Positions 7,197-16,529 of a stretch of DNA of 64,000 bases are shown here, in pieces. The stretch spans positions 1-64,000 of the forward strand of contig NZ_BSDJ01000020.1 of the NCBI RefSeq assembly GCF_027925525.1. The letters are read 5' to 3'. The notes beneath the pieces are model-generated. The model did not search any database, was not told the DNA's origin, and was given only the letters and a program-made list of their open reading frames with translations. This DNA is from Paenibacillus tyrphae (GTDB lineage: Bacteria > Bacillota > Bacilli > Paenibacillales > NBRC-103111). How positions within the stretch are numbered: position 1 is the stretch's first letter; every line of letters starts with the position of its first letter. A program made the position numbers and the translations under genes.

Positions 7197-9230
7197 TCAA
7201 ACGGTCCACAGCATCGCATCGCCCTGCTCTCCGTCCCTCACTTCGAGCAATAGACCCTCGCTGTCCGACGGATCGCCAATCAACCGGAGCGAGAGCGGGA
7301 CATCGCCTTTCCGGCAAGCCCGGAAGACGGTAACAAACGCCGCGCGGGTGCACGACGTCACCCTGCGAATGCAGGCGCTGCGGACTTGGACGGGGGGCAT
7401 GAACGGCGACTCGGCCAAATAGACGCTGGCGCCCCGCGGCGCGGCCAAGCCGTAAACCTGCAGCCGCTCGTCTTCCCCGCCTTCTCCGTTCCAGCTCCAT
7501 TCGAGCATCCAATCGTCCGGCAGACCTTCCAGATGCCTCACCTTCCGCAAATGCGGGTACCCGTCTGTGTCCGACAGCGACTCCGCCGTAACAGAAGTGT
7601 ACCGAACGGGCGGCGCTTCGACCGGATTCCCCTGCGTATGCATCACCCAGTCCACGGTCGAAGGCTCGTCGGCCGTTACCCGGAATACGTCTACCAGCAG
7701 CCCGCCAGCCAGTGTCAGCCGCCGGTCCAGCCGGACGCCTTCGTAAGCGTTCAGCGCTTCGGCCTCGACCCGGATGATGCCGGCCTCGCTCACCGCCTTG
7801 CGCAGCCGGCCGCAGGCCTCCTGCTGGGAGCGGCCGTTGACCGCCACCGTGTTGTGCGCCACAGTATGCACGTACCAAGCCTTGTGCAGTTCGTGTCCGT
7901 ACGGAACCATGCCTGCGTCGGCCAACCAACTGCGGCCCCTTGCGTAATACAGCAGATTCAGCTTGTCATAATGTCCGTGCCAATCGCCATGCTCTCCGTA
8001 ATCGACGAGAAGCGCCTGTGCCTCCTCGCCTGCGCCGCACGTCACGCTGACCATCCCGGGCTTGCTCAATACCGTAATCGCAGCGGCCTCGCTTGCTGCA
8101 TCTATCTCCCCGTCACACCCTCTCACCGGCTGCCTCGCCTCCGCCAACGGCTCCACTGGCGCTCCGAACAACACGCCGTACAAGGAACCCCGGTCGCTGC
8201 TCCGCACGATCTCTTCTCCGATGCCGTAAAACGCATACGCCCATTCATACAAATGCGCGTATGAACGAATATCGACGACCTTGGAGTCGTGAAGGGCGGG
8301 AAACGTGCCGTCCGGCAGCATCGCCTTCAGCGGAATATCAAACATCGCACGCAGCCTCGGATGCTCGTACAGCTTCTCGCCGAACCCCATGGCGGCCCAA
8401 GCGATCACCGCCTGCGCTTCAAGCGTGTAGAAATGGTAGCTCCATGCGCCTTCGAACCAGAACCCGTCTTCGCCGACGCCGCTTTCCATCTGGAAATGGA
8501 ATCCGTTCGCTTCGTCATCCAGCGCCCGCTTCAGCAGACCCACGTCGCCGAGCGCTTCGGCAATCGCCGCCAGCGCCGCATTGTGATACGTCTGCCAGTT
8601 GGAGCGGTCCCGCGGATTCCGGTCGATGACCCGGACAACCGGACGGAACAAGCGTTCTTCCATTTCGTCCAGCTCCCCCGCGCTCAGCATGGAAGCATGG
8701 CGCAAGATCGTACACGCTTGAGCTAGCGGATAAATCCAGCTGGCTTCGGACAGCGTCTGGTTTTGGACTTTCGCCCCGTATTTGCCGGCCTCCCCGCCTA
8801 CCTTGCCGAAAATATCGTGGAGCGGGAAGCGGTCGTAATGCCGGGCGTAGAACAGCAGCACGCTTTTGGCCCACTGCGCGTACACAGCCTCACCCGACGC
8901 CGCATACACCACAGCGGCCAGCCGGGCGTCCTGCGCAAAGCGGTTATGCTCCTCGGCCACGGCCGCTTCATCCCATGGGGACCCGCTCCAGATGCTGTGG
9001 CAGCACGGGCATTCGTGATGATGCCGGTCCACCCGCACAAGCGCGGCGCCGTCATCGGGGCAGATGTAGCGGTGGCTCCAGCCCCCGCCGAGCAGCGGAA
9101 TATCCGGAGGCCGGTTCACCTGGTCGCATAACCGCGCCTTCCACTGCTCCACACCCCGCTTCACCCAATCGCAATCCCGCATTCGGGTTCGGAGGCGCTG
9201 CGTCCATGCCGGCATGCCAATTCCATCCAT
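7197..9230 (-). CDS. Heparinase II/III-family polysaccharide lyase
   Basis: A 677-residue protein with an N-terminal alpha-toroid and C-terminal beta-sandwich. The catalytic elements expected for heparinase II/III-type lyases can be seen: NWQTYHNAAL (Asn/His), GAWSYHFYTLEAQ (Tyr) and HGDWHGHYDKLNL (His). CPDDG...CPCC near residues 57-76 may be a small zinc site. Lyases of this class cleave uronic-acid-containing polysaccharides and yield 4,5-unsaturated ends. No signal peptide is seen, so substrates are probably imported oligosaccharides. GAGGAGGGA precedes the ATG. The exact substrate cannot be read from sequence; the neighbouring GH88 and GH29 genes suggest a fucosylated uronic polymer. Confidence 0.85.
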   Translation of the reverse strand: MDGIGMPAWTQRLRTRMRDCDWVKRGVEQWKARLCDQVNRPPDIPLLGGGWSHRYICPDDGAALVRVDRHHHECPCCHSIWSGSPWDEAAVAEEHNRFAQDARLAAVVYAASGEAVYAQWAKSVLLFYARHYDRFPLHDIFGKVGGEAGKYGAKVQNQTLSEASWIYPLAQACTILRHASMLSAGELDEMEERLFRPVVRVIDRNPRDRSNWQTYHNAALAAIAEALGDVGLLKRALDDEANGFHFQMESGVGEDGFWFEGAWSYHFYTLEAQAVIAWAAMGFGEKLYEHPRLRAMFDIPLKAMLPDGTFPALHDSKVVDIRSYAHLYEWAYAFYGIGEEIVRSSDRGSLYGVLFGAPVEPLAEARQPVRGCDGEIDAASEAAAITVLSKPGMVSVTCGAGEEAQALLVDYGEHGDWHGHYDKLNLLYYARGRSWLADAGMVPYGHELHKAWYVHTVAHNTVAVNGRSQQEACGRLRKAVSEAGIIRVEAEALNAYEGVRLDRRLTLAGGLLVDVFRVTADEPSTVDWVMHTQGNPVEAPPVRYTSVTAESLSDTDGYPHLRKVRHLEGLPDDWMLEWSWNGEGGEDERLQVYGLAAPRGASVYLAESPFMPPVQVRSACIRRVTSCTRAAFVTVFRACRKGDVPLSLRLIGDPSDSEGLLLEVRDGEQGDAMLWTV

Positions 9231-9262
9231 CGGTTTTCCCTCCTCGAACGCGCTTTTAAAGC

Positions 9263-9302
9263 GGCAAGCCGGGGATCGGAGAGCATCCGTCCCCGGCTTG
9301 CC
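9263..9302 (-). promoter_or_regulatory. Strong intercistronic hairpin between binding protein and lyase genes
   Basis: A perfect 13-bp inverted repeat (9263-9275 with 9290-9302, arms GGCAAGCCGGGGA/TCCCCGGCTTGCC) has a 14-nt loop. On the minus transcript only a short T-rich stretch follows (CGCTTTTAAAGCG-like). This fits an attenuating terminator or an mRNA 3'-end stabiliser that gives more binding protein than downstream enzyme. Confidence 0.6.
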
Positions 9303-9335
9303 TTATACCCATGCCGCAGCGGACGACGGGCTTGC

Positions 9336-10874
9336 TTATTTCTTCTTGCTTTCGTTGTATTGGTCCATGTACTCTTTCATGATCTGCGCGCCCAAGCCTT
9401 TGCTCCAAGCCTCAATTTCCGCCTGCACGGCTTCCCAATTGCCGGTGCCCATCACATAGTTGACCGCGGCAGCCGACAGCTTCTTCTGATGATCCGGATT
9501 TTTGCTGGCCGTTTCGGAAACGAAGGCGATGAACGGGTTCGGCACGCCGACCTGATCGAAGCCGTCCAGGACTTCTTTTTGCGCCTTCTTGATCTCGGGA
9601 ACCTGGGAATCCGCATAAATGTATTTGTCGTAAGCATTCTGCAGCACAAGCAGCATCGGCTTTTCTTTGTCATACAGCTTCTTCTGTTCCTCGTTGCGTT
9701 CTACGGCGCCGGACTCTTTGTCGTACTTGGTGTAGTGCACGCCCGGTATGCCCGCCTTCGCCAGCTCCGTTCCTTCATCGGAAGCGGTCCAATTGAGAAA
9801 CTCGACGATTTTTTTCACTTTATCCTTCGCCACGCTCGTCGGAACGACCCAGATGCCGTAATAGCCTTCGATCATCTGCACGCCCTTCTTGCCGCCCGGT
9901 CCCTCCAGATATGGCACCCCGACCAGCTCCGCTTTCGGGTCGGTCTTTCGCATCACCGCCAGATTGTTCTCGTTCATCATGCTGACGTTGTCGACCATCA
10001 TGCCGGCGACGCCGGACTTGAACTTGTCCTTCACCTGCCCGGTCTTGAGCACCGGGGCGTCCTTATCGATCAGCCCGGAGGTGTACGCCATACGAAGCCA
10101 ATCGAGATAAGCCTTGTATTCCGGCGTTTGGAAATAAGCCACCGGCTTGTCGCCTTCGATTTTGTACGAGTACGGAAGTCCGAAGGCAAAAGCGATCGGG
10201 TTAACCGATCCGAACCACGGCGTCGTGAACGGACCTGCGATCATCGGGACCGTTTTGCCGCCCCCGGCCGGGTCTTTCTCTTTGAATACCTTGAGCACGT
10301 TGGTCAGCTCGTCTACCGTTTTGGGCACGGGCAAATTGTATTTGTCCAGCCAATCCTTGCGGAGGAAGAAGTTTGCATTGCCCCCGCCGTGCGTGCTGCG
10401 CGGTCTCGGAATGCCGAAAATCTCATTTTTCACCGTCGTGTTGTCCCATGTGTATTGAGGAATCTTTTGCAGATTCGGCATGTCCTTCACCAGCGCCGTC
10501 AAGTTGTGGAACGCTCCCTGCTTGACGAGCTTCGTGTACTTCTCGTCCTTGCCGTCCGTCAGCAAAATAAGGTCGTACTGGCTTCCCGAGGCGATGGCAA
10601 TGTTCACTTTATCCGGATACACGTCGCCCGGCACGAATTCGAGATTCAGCTTGACGTTGGCTTTCTTTTCGATCTCCTTGAGCGCCTGGCTGTTCTCAAG
10701 CACGGGCGGCTCCCCGGCGGACAGCACCGCGAGCGCCTTGATCGTCGTCGGTTCGTTCGAACCCGCTGCGGGCTTCCCCGCTTCTTTCGTTCCGCTCCCG
10801 GAAGCACAGCCGACGACGCTGCCCAGAGCCAGAATGGTGACGCATGTCCCTGCGAGCCATTGTTTCGTTTTCAT
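9336..10874 (-). CDS. Carbohydrate ABC transporter substrate-binding lipoprotein
   Basis: A 512-residue extracellular solute-binding protein of the family-1/LipO type. It has a lipoprotein signal peptide (MKTKQWLAGTC... with lipobox VVGC, Cys ~23) followed by a Gly/Ser-rich tether. It should be anchored outside the membrane and deliver oligosaccharides to the two permeases encoded just upstream in the transcript. GAGGGGTT precedes the ATG. No ATPase gene is in the cluster, so a shared MsmX-type ATPase is presumably used, as is usual for this importer class. Confidence 0.9.
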   Translation of the reverse strand: MKTKQWLAGTCVTILALGSVVGCASGSGTKEAGKPAAGSNEPTTIKALAVLSAGEPPVLENSQALKEIEKKANVKLNLEFVPGDVYPDKVNIAIASGSQYDLILLTDGKDEKYTKLVKQGAFHNLTALVKDMPNLQKIPQYTWDNTTVKNEIFGIPRPRSTHGGGNANFFLRKDWLDKYNLPVPKTVDELTNVLKVFKEKDPAGGGKTVPMIAGPFTTPWFGSVNPIAFAFGLPYSYKIEGDKPVAYFQTPEYKAYLDWLRMAYTSGLIDKDAPVLKTGQVKDKFKSGVAGMMVDNVSMMNENNLAVMRKTDPKAELVGVPYLEGPGGKKGVQMIEGYYGIWVVPTSVAKDKVKKIVEFLNWTASDEGTELAKAGIPGVHYTKYDKESGAVERNEEQKKLYDKEKPMLLVLQNAYDKYIYADSQVPEIKKAQKEVLDGFDQVGVPNPFIAFVSETASKNPDHQKKLSAAAVNYVMGTGNWEAVQAEIEAWSKGLGAQIMKEYMDQYNESKKK

Positions 10875-10906
10875 CGTAGAAAACCCCTCTCATCGACTTG
10901 GAATCG

Positions 10907-11785
10907 TTACTCTTTAATCGAGCCGAGCATGGCTCCTTTGGCAAAATGCTTCTGTAGGAAAGGATAGACGACGACGATCGGAATCATCGCTACGATAATG
11001 GCCGCCATCTTCACATTGTCGCCGACCTTGCTGGCCAGCTCGAAATCCAGATTGTTCTCGGAAGCGATGTTGGCTTCACCAGCGATGACCATCAGACGCA
11101 GCAGCACTTGAATCGGCCATTTGGCATTATCGCTCAAATAAATGATCGCCCCGAAAAATTCATTCCAGTGCCCGACCATAAAAAACAGCGAAAACGTAGC
11201 GATGATCGGCATCGAAAGCGGGATGACCACGGAGAGCAAAATGCGCGGTTCCCCTGCCCCGTCAATGCGGGCGGCTTCGTCCAGGCTTTCCGGCAAGCTT
11301 TGAAAAAACGTCTTCATGACCAGCACGGTAAAAGCATTCGTCGCGCCCGGTAAAATCAAGGCCCAATAGCTGTCCAGCAGCCCAATCGACTTGATCAGCA
11401 AATATTTCGGAATAAGCCCGCCGCTGAACACCATCGTAAAGAGCATCATCAGCAGCATGAGCTTGCGGCCGGGCAGCGTTTTTTTGGAAAGCGCATAGGC
11501 CAGCGTAATCGACACCAGCAGGTTCACGGCGGTCCCGACTACCGTAATGTAGACCGTATTCCCGATGCTCCGCACGAAACGGTCCGTCGAGAACAAGTAC
11601 CGGTACGCCTCGAAATTCAGCTGCTCCGGGATCAAATAAAACCGCCCGCCGAGCGATTCGCTGACCGGACTGAGCGAGACGGTCAGCATGTACCAGAACG
11701 GGATCACGACAGCCAAGCACAGCACAAGCAGCAACAACATATTGACGGCATCAAAGACGGAAATGCGCCGCAGCCTCAGTCCCAT
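10907..11785 (-). CDS. Carbohydrate ABC transporter permease (YtcP/LplC type)
   Basis: A 292-residue membrane protein with about six transmembrane segments. It carries the EAA loop that contacts the ATPase (ESLDEAARIDGAGEPRIL...VIPLSMP, ~residues 185-215). It begins 10 bp after the stop of the partner permease gene and precedes the binding protein gene by 32 bp, the usual permease B-permease C-binding protein order. Confidence 0.9.
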   Translation of the reverse strand: MGLRLRRISVFDAVNMLLLLVLCLAVVIPFWYMLTVSLSPVSESLGGRFYLIPEQLNFEAYRYLFSTDRFVRSIGNTVYITVVGTAVNLLVSITLAYALSKKTLPGRKLMLLMMLFTMVFSGGLIPKYLLIKSIGLLDSYWALILPGATNAFTVLVMKTFFQSLPESLDEAARIDGAGEPRILLSVVIPLSMPIIATFSLFFMVGHWNEFFGAIIYLSDNAKWPIQVLLRLMVIAGEANIASENNLDFELASKVGDNVKMAAIIVAMIPIVVVYPFLQKHFAKGAMLGSIKE

Positions 11786-11795
11786 GGTTCCCCTC

Positions 11796-12743
11796 CTAGA
11801 ATAGGCCTTCTTCTTTAAACAGCTTGGATATGAAGTTCGCCGTCAGCATCAGAATGAGTCCGACGACCGAATTGAACAGGCCGACGGCAATGCTGAAGCT
11901 GAATTCGAACCGCTGCAGCCCTACCTTATACACATATAGATCGAATACGTTCGATACGTCATCGTTGAAATTGTTCCACATCAGGAACACCTGCATGAAG
12001 TTTGAGTCCAGGATCGAGCCAAGACGCAAAATCAGCAGCACGATGATCGTGCTTCGAATGCCCGGAAGCGTAATATGCCAGATCCGGTGCCAGCGGTTCG
12101 CGCCGTCGACCGTCGCCGCTTCGTACTGCTCGGGATTAATTCCTGCAAGCGCTGCCATAAAAATGATCGTGCCCCACCCGGCATCCTTCCATATTTGTTG
12201 CATGACGATTAAGGGACGGAACCATTCGCTGCTCATCAGGAACGGAACGTTCTGCTCAAGCCATTGCCCCAAGTAGTGGTTGATCACCCCGGACGGCCCG
12301 AAGAAGATGAACGTAATGCCGACGATAATGACCCAGGATACGAAGTGCGGAAGATAGACGACCGTCTGCACGAGCCGTTTGTACAAGCCGAACCGGACCT
12401 CGTTGAGCAGCAGAGACAGCACGATCGTAAAGGGGAAGAAAAAAATCAAGTTGTAAAAGCTGAGCAGCAGTGTGTTTTTTAATAATTGAAAGAATGTCGG
12501 CTCCGAGAAAAATTGCCGGAAATGCTCGAACCCTACCCACTCGCTGCCCAGCACGCCCTTGTACGGGCTGTAGTCCTGAAACGCCAGCAGCACGCCCCAC
12601 ATCGGTACATAATGAAAAAGGATAAAGTACGCAATGCCCGGGGCCGCCAGCATATAAAACCAGAGGTGCTTTCGAAACGCCTGCTTTCTGAATAAAGTCG
12701 CTTTCCTGACGGACAGCCGATTGTCCGGCACCGCATGCTCCAT
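11796..12743 (-). CDS. Carbohydrate ABC transporter permease (LplB/YteP type)
   Basis: A 315-residue integral membrane protein. Its start is typical of the family (LWFYMLAAPGIAYFILFHYVPMWG, shown here only as features: first membrane helix at ~28-48). The EAA-type loop near the C-terminus reads EQYEAATVDGANRWHRIW...TLPGI. It is the first gene of the importer operon, with GAAGGAGG in front of the ATG and a promoter-like element about 40 bp further upstream. Confidence 0.9.
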   Translation of the reverse strand: MEHAVPDNRLSVRKATLFRKQAFRKHLWFYMLAAPGIAYFILFHYVPMWGVLLAFQDYSPYKGVLGSEWVGFEHFRQFFSEPTFFQLLKNTLLLSFYNLIFFFPFTIVLSLLLNEVRFGLYKRLVQTVVYLPHFVSWVIIVGITFIFFGPSGVINHYLGQWLEQNVPFLMSSEWFRPLIVMQQIWKDAGWGTIIFMAALAGINPEQYEAATVDGANRWHRIWHITLPGIRSTIIVLLILRLGSILDSNFMQVFLMWNNFNDDVSNVFDLYVYKVGLQRFEFSFSIAVGLFNSVVGLILMLTANFISKLFKEEGLF

Positions 12744-12780
12744 GTCCGAACCTCCTTCGCTTGTCTAGTGCTGTAGCTCG

Positions 12781-12810
12781 ACTATATCCGCTCTGCGAAA
12801 GCCGTTGCAA
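12781..12810 (-). promoter_or_regulatory. Probable promoter of the importer/glycosidase operon
   Basis: On the minus strand TTGCAA (12810-12805) and TATAGT (12786-12781) are 18 bp apart, upstream of the first permease gene. Regulation by the AraC-type protein encoded immediately upstream is inferred from position. Confidence 0.45.
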
Positions 12811-12898
12811 CAGTAAACTTTTACGACAGGTGGACTTTTTCGCCCGTAAAAAAAGTGCAGTCGGCCGCAAAATAGTGCACATCCCGCCAAATTAGCGC

Positions 12899-12931
12899 AA
12901 AAAACCCGCGAAGCGGTTAAGCTTCGCGGGT
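12899..12931 (-). terminator. Terminator of the AraC-type regulator gene
   Basis: The stem CCCGCGAAGC/GCTTCGCGGG (12905-12914 with 12921-12930) is followed on the minus strand by T6. The right-hand arm encodes the last codons of the regulator, so the stop codon lies inside the terminator. Confidence 0.8.
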
Positions 12932-15241
12932 ATCGCTCCGGAACATTTCGCGGTACCGGGTCGGGGTCACTCCTTCGTGCTTTTTGAACACACGGTAGTA
13001 ATACGACGGCTGGTAGCCGACCCGATAGGCGATGTCATTCACTTTTTCGTTCGAATAGAGCAGCAGCTCCTTGGATTTATCCAGACGCAGCTTGGTCAAA
13101 TAGTCGATGAAATTGACGCCGGTCGTCTCCTTGAACCCGGCGCTGAGCTTGGACAAGCTGATGCCGTACCGGTCGCAATACGTCTCCAGCGAAATATCAA
13201 GCGCGTACTCCTCCGTCAGCGACTGCTTCACTTTCTCGACCGTTTCCTGCATCAGCCGGTCCTGGGTATCGTTCAGCGTGTTCGACAAGGCGCTCATGTA
13301 AGCGCTTAGCTTGGCATGAAACCAGGAGGCCATCTCATCGGGCTCGCGCAGACGGTTCAATTGCTCGTACAAGTCGACATTCGGGCAGAGGAGCTGCGGG
13401 CTAAAGCCCGACAGCAGCATATGATGCAGCAGCGTGCCGAGCAGTTGGTTCATGCCCTGCCGGACCTGCATCTCCGTCTGACCGTGCTCCGTCAGCTCCT
13501 TCATAAACGTCTCCAGCGCGGCCGTCACCGCTTCCCGGTCGCCGGAACGCATATGGCGGATCAGCTCCTTTTCCGCGGAGAAGGGGTATAGAATCGGGGC
13601 GTCATGGACCACCAAGCTTTCCAAATCCAGAATCTGATTCATTTCGTTCAAATTCCGGTAGCCGAACGAGCGAACGACCTGTTCGTATACCCGCGGCAGC
13701 TCGGACAGCAGCTCCGTTTCCTTCGCCAAGCCGATCAACAGGTTCATATGCAGAATCGCATGCAGCGAGTGAATCAGCTCTTCGCTGAACGCATGCAGTT
13801 GCTTCCGCACGTCGCCCATGTCTTCATCCTTCGGCACAAGCAGCAGCAGGCTGACAGACAGCTCCTGCTCGTTCACGACACCGAACTGCTCGAACCGCTT
13901 CTCCGCCAGCTCCCCGAGCACATTGGCTGCGGCAAACGTCACGAGCTGCTCGTCGCCTTCGCCGAACCGGCCCTGCAATTTGGAGAAGCCTAGAAGCCGG
14001 ACATTCATGAGCACGAACGTCCTGCCGCCGAGCTCCCACCCGTATTGCTCCATCCGGTGCCGCAGCTCCTCCTCGTTCAGATGGGACAAGTGGTCGTTCA
14101 TGAGCTGGAACAAGAACAATTCCCTCAGCGTAAGCAGATGCTGCTCGACCCGTTCGTGCAACTGCTTGCTCTGGCTGTTCAAGTGGAGCCACTGCCGTTC
14201 GATGAGCTCCAGTTCGTCCTGCCCTTTCAAGTCGCCCAAGCCGTGCTTTTCTGAGCGGAATAGCTGCACCACCCGGGCGATGGGCCGGACCAGTCTTCGC
14301 GAAGCGATCCACGACATCAAGGCCGCGACGGCGATCCCGAGTCCTCCCATCGCCAGGAGCGCCCGGGAGGTGTTGACGACCGGCTGCGTCAGCTTGGAAA
14401 CCGGAGTGGCGGAGACGTACTGCCAGCCGTGCTTCTCCAGCGTCCCGAACGAAACGGCGTATTTCTCCCCGTTCCACTCCCGGAAAAACGAACCCGACTT
14501 CGCCTGAACCGACTCCTTCGCCACTTCATCGCGGAGAAAATACTCGAACCGGTGCTTGTCCGCTTCCTTGGTCACGTTCGCATCCAGCCAATCCCCGTTC
14601 GACTTCAGCAAAAAAGCCGCCCCCTGCAGCTCCCCGTCCATTTGCAGCAGCCGGTTCATCTCGGCCGCATTGAACTGGACGAGCAGATACCCGAAGGGAG
14701 AACGGTCCGGAATCGTCTGCACAAGCGCCAGCGACCCTTGGGAGAAGGTCCAGTACTGCTCCATTTCTTTCAGGAATAACGAACGGAAAAATTCATTTTC
14801 TTCCGGATTGTCGATCGGTATCGCCACTTTACTGTTCAGCGCCGAGACGTACAAGGACGAATCAGGCAGGAACAGGCGCACTTCGCGAATTAGGGGACTG
14901 GAATTGCTCATGACCAGCAGCGTCCGGGCCAACTTCTGCGTGAACACAATTTCCTGCTGAAACGATTCGAGTGTCATATCGCCGAGCGGAGGCTGCAGCA
15001 TCGGGTTGTACTTCCACATCGTCACCATCTTTTCGAGCTGGCTCAATTGGTCGTTCATTCGGAGTACCGTCTGCTCCAGACGGACCTCATGCGTCCGGTT
15101 CACTTCCTGCTCGATTTGCCGGACACCGACGTAATAGGTCAGAAACGCCAGAAGCGCGGTCGGCACGCTGGCGACCAGCAGGACGAAAACGAGGCTTTTG
15201 CGGTAAAAGGCGTTTTTCGGGTTCATAAAATAGTTGAGCAT
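12917..15241 (-). CDS. Membrane-bound AraC-family regulator (YesN-like)
   Basis: A 774-residue one-component regulator. A transmembrane helix (~16-37), an extracellular sensor of ~250 residues, a second helix (~293-315) and a cytoplasmic region end in an AraC-type double helix-turn-helix (~675-770: ISLETYCDRYGISLSKLSAGFKE and VNDIAYRVGYQPSYYYRVFKKHEGVTP, cited by position). Such proteins sense sugars outside the cell and activate the adjacent importer operon. It lies directly upstream of the permease genes on the same strand but has its own promoter and terminator. GAGGTG precedes the ATG. Confidence 0.9.
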   Translation of the reverse strand: MLNYFMNPKNAFYRKSLVFVLLVASVPTALLAFLTYYVGVRQIEQEVNRTHEVRLEQTVLRMNDQLSQLEKMVTMWKYNPMLQPPLGDMTLESFQQEIVFTQKLARTLLVMSNSSPLIREVRLFLPDSSLYVSALNSKVAIPIDNPEENEFFRSLFLKEMEQYWTFSQGSLALVQTIPDRSPFGYLLVQFNAAEMNRLLQMDGELQGAAFLLKSNGDWLDANVTKEADKHRFEYFLRDEVAKESVQAKSGSFFREWNGEKYAVSFGTLEKHGWQYVSATPVSKLTQPVVNTSRALLAMGGLGIAVAALMSWIASRRLVRPIARVVQLFRSEKHGLGDLKGQDELELIERQWLHLNSQSKQLHERVEQHLLTLRELFLFQLMNDHLSHLNEEELRHRMEQYGWELGGRTFVLMNVRLLGFSKLQGRFGEGDEQLVTFAAANVLGELAEKRFEQFGVVNEQELSVSLLLLVPKDEDMGDVRKQLHAFSEELIHSLHAILHMNLLIGLAKETELLSELPRVYEQVVRSFGYRNLNEMNQILDLESLVVHDAPILYPFSAEKELIRHMRSGDREAVTAALETFMKELTEHGQTEMQVRQGMNQLLGTLLHHMLLSGFSPQLLCPNVDLYEQLNRLREPDEMASWFHAKLSAYMSALSNTLNDTQDRLMQETVEKVKQSLTEEYALDISLETYCDRYGISLSKLSAGFKETTGVNFIDYLTKLRLDKSKELLLYSNEKVNDIAYRVGYQPSYYYRVFKKHEGVTPTRYREMFRSDTREA

Positions 15242-15271
15242 GGCTGCACCTCGGTCGCGTTTCTACCTCCA

Positions 15272-15300
15272 ACATAACGGGCAACGCCTCTTGAAGTCAA
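15272..15300 (-). promoter_or_regulatory. Probable promoter of the AraC-type regulator
   Basis: On the minus strand TTGACT (15300-15295) and TTATGT (15277-15272) have a 17-bp spacer and sit about 30 bp before the start codon. Confidence 0.5.
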
Positions 15301-15431
15301 GAATGCGTTTTCATTTCGATGTTGACGCGGGGCGGCCGGTGGGGCAGCATCCCTTTCCCGGGTGACAGCCTGCGCGCTGAGCGCGCGGACTCCCCCGAGC
15401 CGGGTGGCAACGCGTCTCGCGCCCCGCCCGG

Positions 15432-16376
15432 CTATTGCCGCAGCGTCTCTCCGTGATGCAGCACCCGCAGCCGCTCCGGCTCAAGCTTCCGCCGCGCCCA
15501 TTCCGCCAACAAACGGTCGAGCGCCTCGCGCGGCGTGTCGTCCGCGAGGCGGAACGCGCCGTAATGCATCGGCACGAACAGCTCGGCCCCGCAGTCGAGG
15601 AACGCTTGAACCGCCTGTTCGGGGCTCACGTGCTGCTGAGACATAAACCATTCCGGCTCGTAGGCGCCGATCGGCATCAGCGCCCACCTGATCGGAAAGC
15701 GGTCCCCGACTAGCTTGAAGCCTGGGAAATAGCCGCTGTCCCCGACAAAATAAATCGCGTCCCGCTCCCCGCCGTGGTTCGTCGGCCGAACGATCCAGCC
15801 GCCCCAATGCGACGTATTCATATCAAACAGCGTGCGACGCGTCCAATGCTGCGCCGGGACAAAATGCAGCTCCAGCGAACCGAGCCGGAATTCCTCCCAC
15901 CAGTTGGCCTCGGTCACGTGCGCGAACCCGCAGGAGCGCAGCTTGGCTCCTAGCCCGGCCGGGACAAACAGCTGCATGCGTGCGTTGGCCCGGGCAAGCT
16001 GCCGCAGCGTCGGCAGGTGCATGTGGTCGTAATGACTGTGCGACAGCAGCACTGCGTCAATCGGCGGAAGCTCCTCCAGCCGCAAGCCGGGCGGCGCCAG
16101 GCGCTTCTCCAGCCCCATTCGGGTCGCCCATACCGGGTCGGTGATGAGGTTTTTGCCCCCCATTTGCACCAAAAACGTCGAGTGCCCGATCCAAGTAACC
16201 GTCGTCTGCGTCCGATTGCTGCGCAAATAATCGGGCTGCCGTTGTTCGGCCTGTGGCACGCGGTAAGACAGGTCTTTGATTTTCGCTTTGCGTTCCTTGC
16301 GCCATTGGCGCAGATGAGCCAGCTTTTTGCGGTTTTGGCTGCCGTCCAAATTTTCATACCGCCGACGAGTGATCAC
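15432..16376 (-). CDS. MBL-fold metal-dependent hydrolase (UlaG/NAPE-PLD-like)
   Basis: A 314-residue metallo-beta-lactamase-fold protein with the metal motif SHSHYDHMH (residues ~112-120), WIGHSTFLVQ near the fold start, HWGGW, GDSGYFPGF and a late MHYGAF. This arrangement matches the NAPE-PLD/UlaG-like branch, which includes phosphodiesterases and lactonases; the substrate here is unknown. The start is GTG (AAAGGAGAGGA upstream). On the minus strand TTGAGA-N18-TATAGT lies in the divergent intergenic region. The 190 bp to the next gene downstream is GC-rich with a GCGCGC-type inverted repeat near 15372-15386 but no T-run. Confidence 0.85.
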   Translation of the reverse strand: MITRRRYENLDGSQNRKKLAHLRQWRKERKAKIKDLSYRVPQAEQRQPDYLRSNRTQTTVTWIGHSTFLVQMGGKNLITDPVWATRMGLEKRLAPPGLRLEELPPIDAVLLSHSHYDHMHLPTLRQLARANARMQLFVPAGLGAKLRSCGFAHVTEANWWEEFRLGSLELHFVPAQHWTRRTLFDMNTSHWGGWIVRPTNHGGERDAIYFVGDSGYFPGFKLVGDRFPIRWALMPIGAYEPEWFMSQQHVSPEQAVQAFLDCGAELFVPMHYGAFRLADDTPREALDRLLAEWARRKLEPERLRVLHHGETLRQ

Positions 16377-16485
16377 GTGCCGTCCTCTCCTTTTTCTCCA
16401 GCCTTAGCTGCTTCTTTTATCAAAACTATACCTTACTCGCCCCCTTCATCTCAATTTCACCTGCATATTCTCTTGATCTCGATCA

Positions 16486-16494
16486 TGGTATAAT
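16486..16494 (+). promoter_or_regulatory. Extended -10 promoter of thiN
   Basis: TGGTATAAT is a perfect extended -10 element (TGn-TATAAT, 16486-16494). There is no good -35 at 17 bp, as is common for extended -10 promoters. The thiN start lies 36 bp downstream. Confidence 0.6.
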
Positions 16495-16529
16495 GGATTC
16501 CACTAAGTTTGGTAGGAGGCAGCGGACGG

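Noticed and set aside
15360..15395. GCGCGC-rich inverted repeat as a terminator after the MBL gene
   Set aside because: No T-run follows on the minus strand; the repeat is short and may simply reflect GC-rich DNA.
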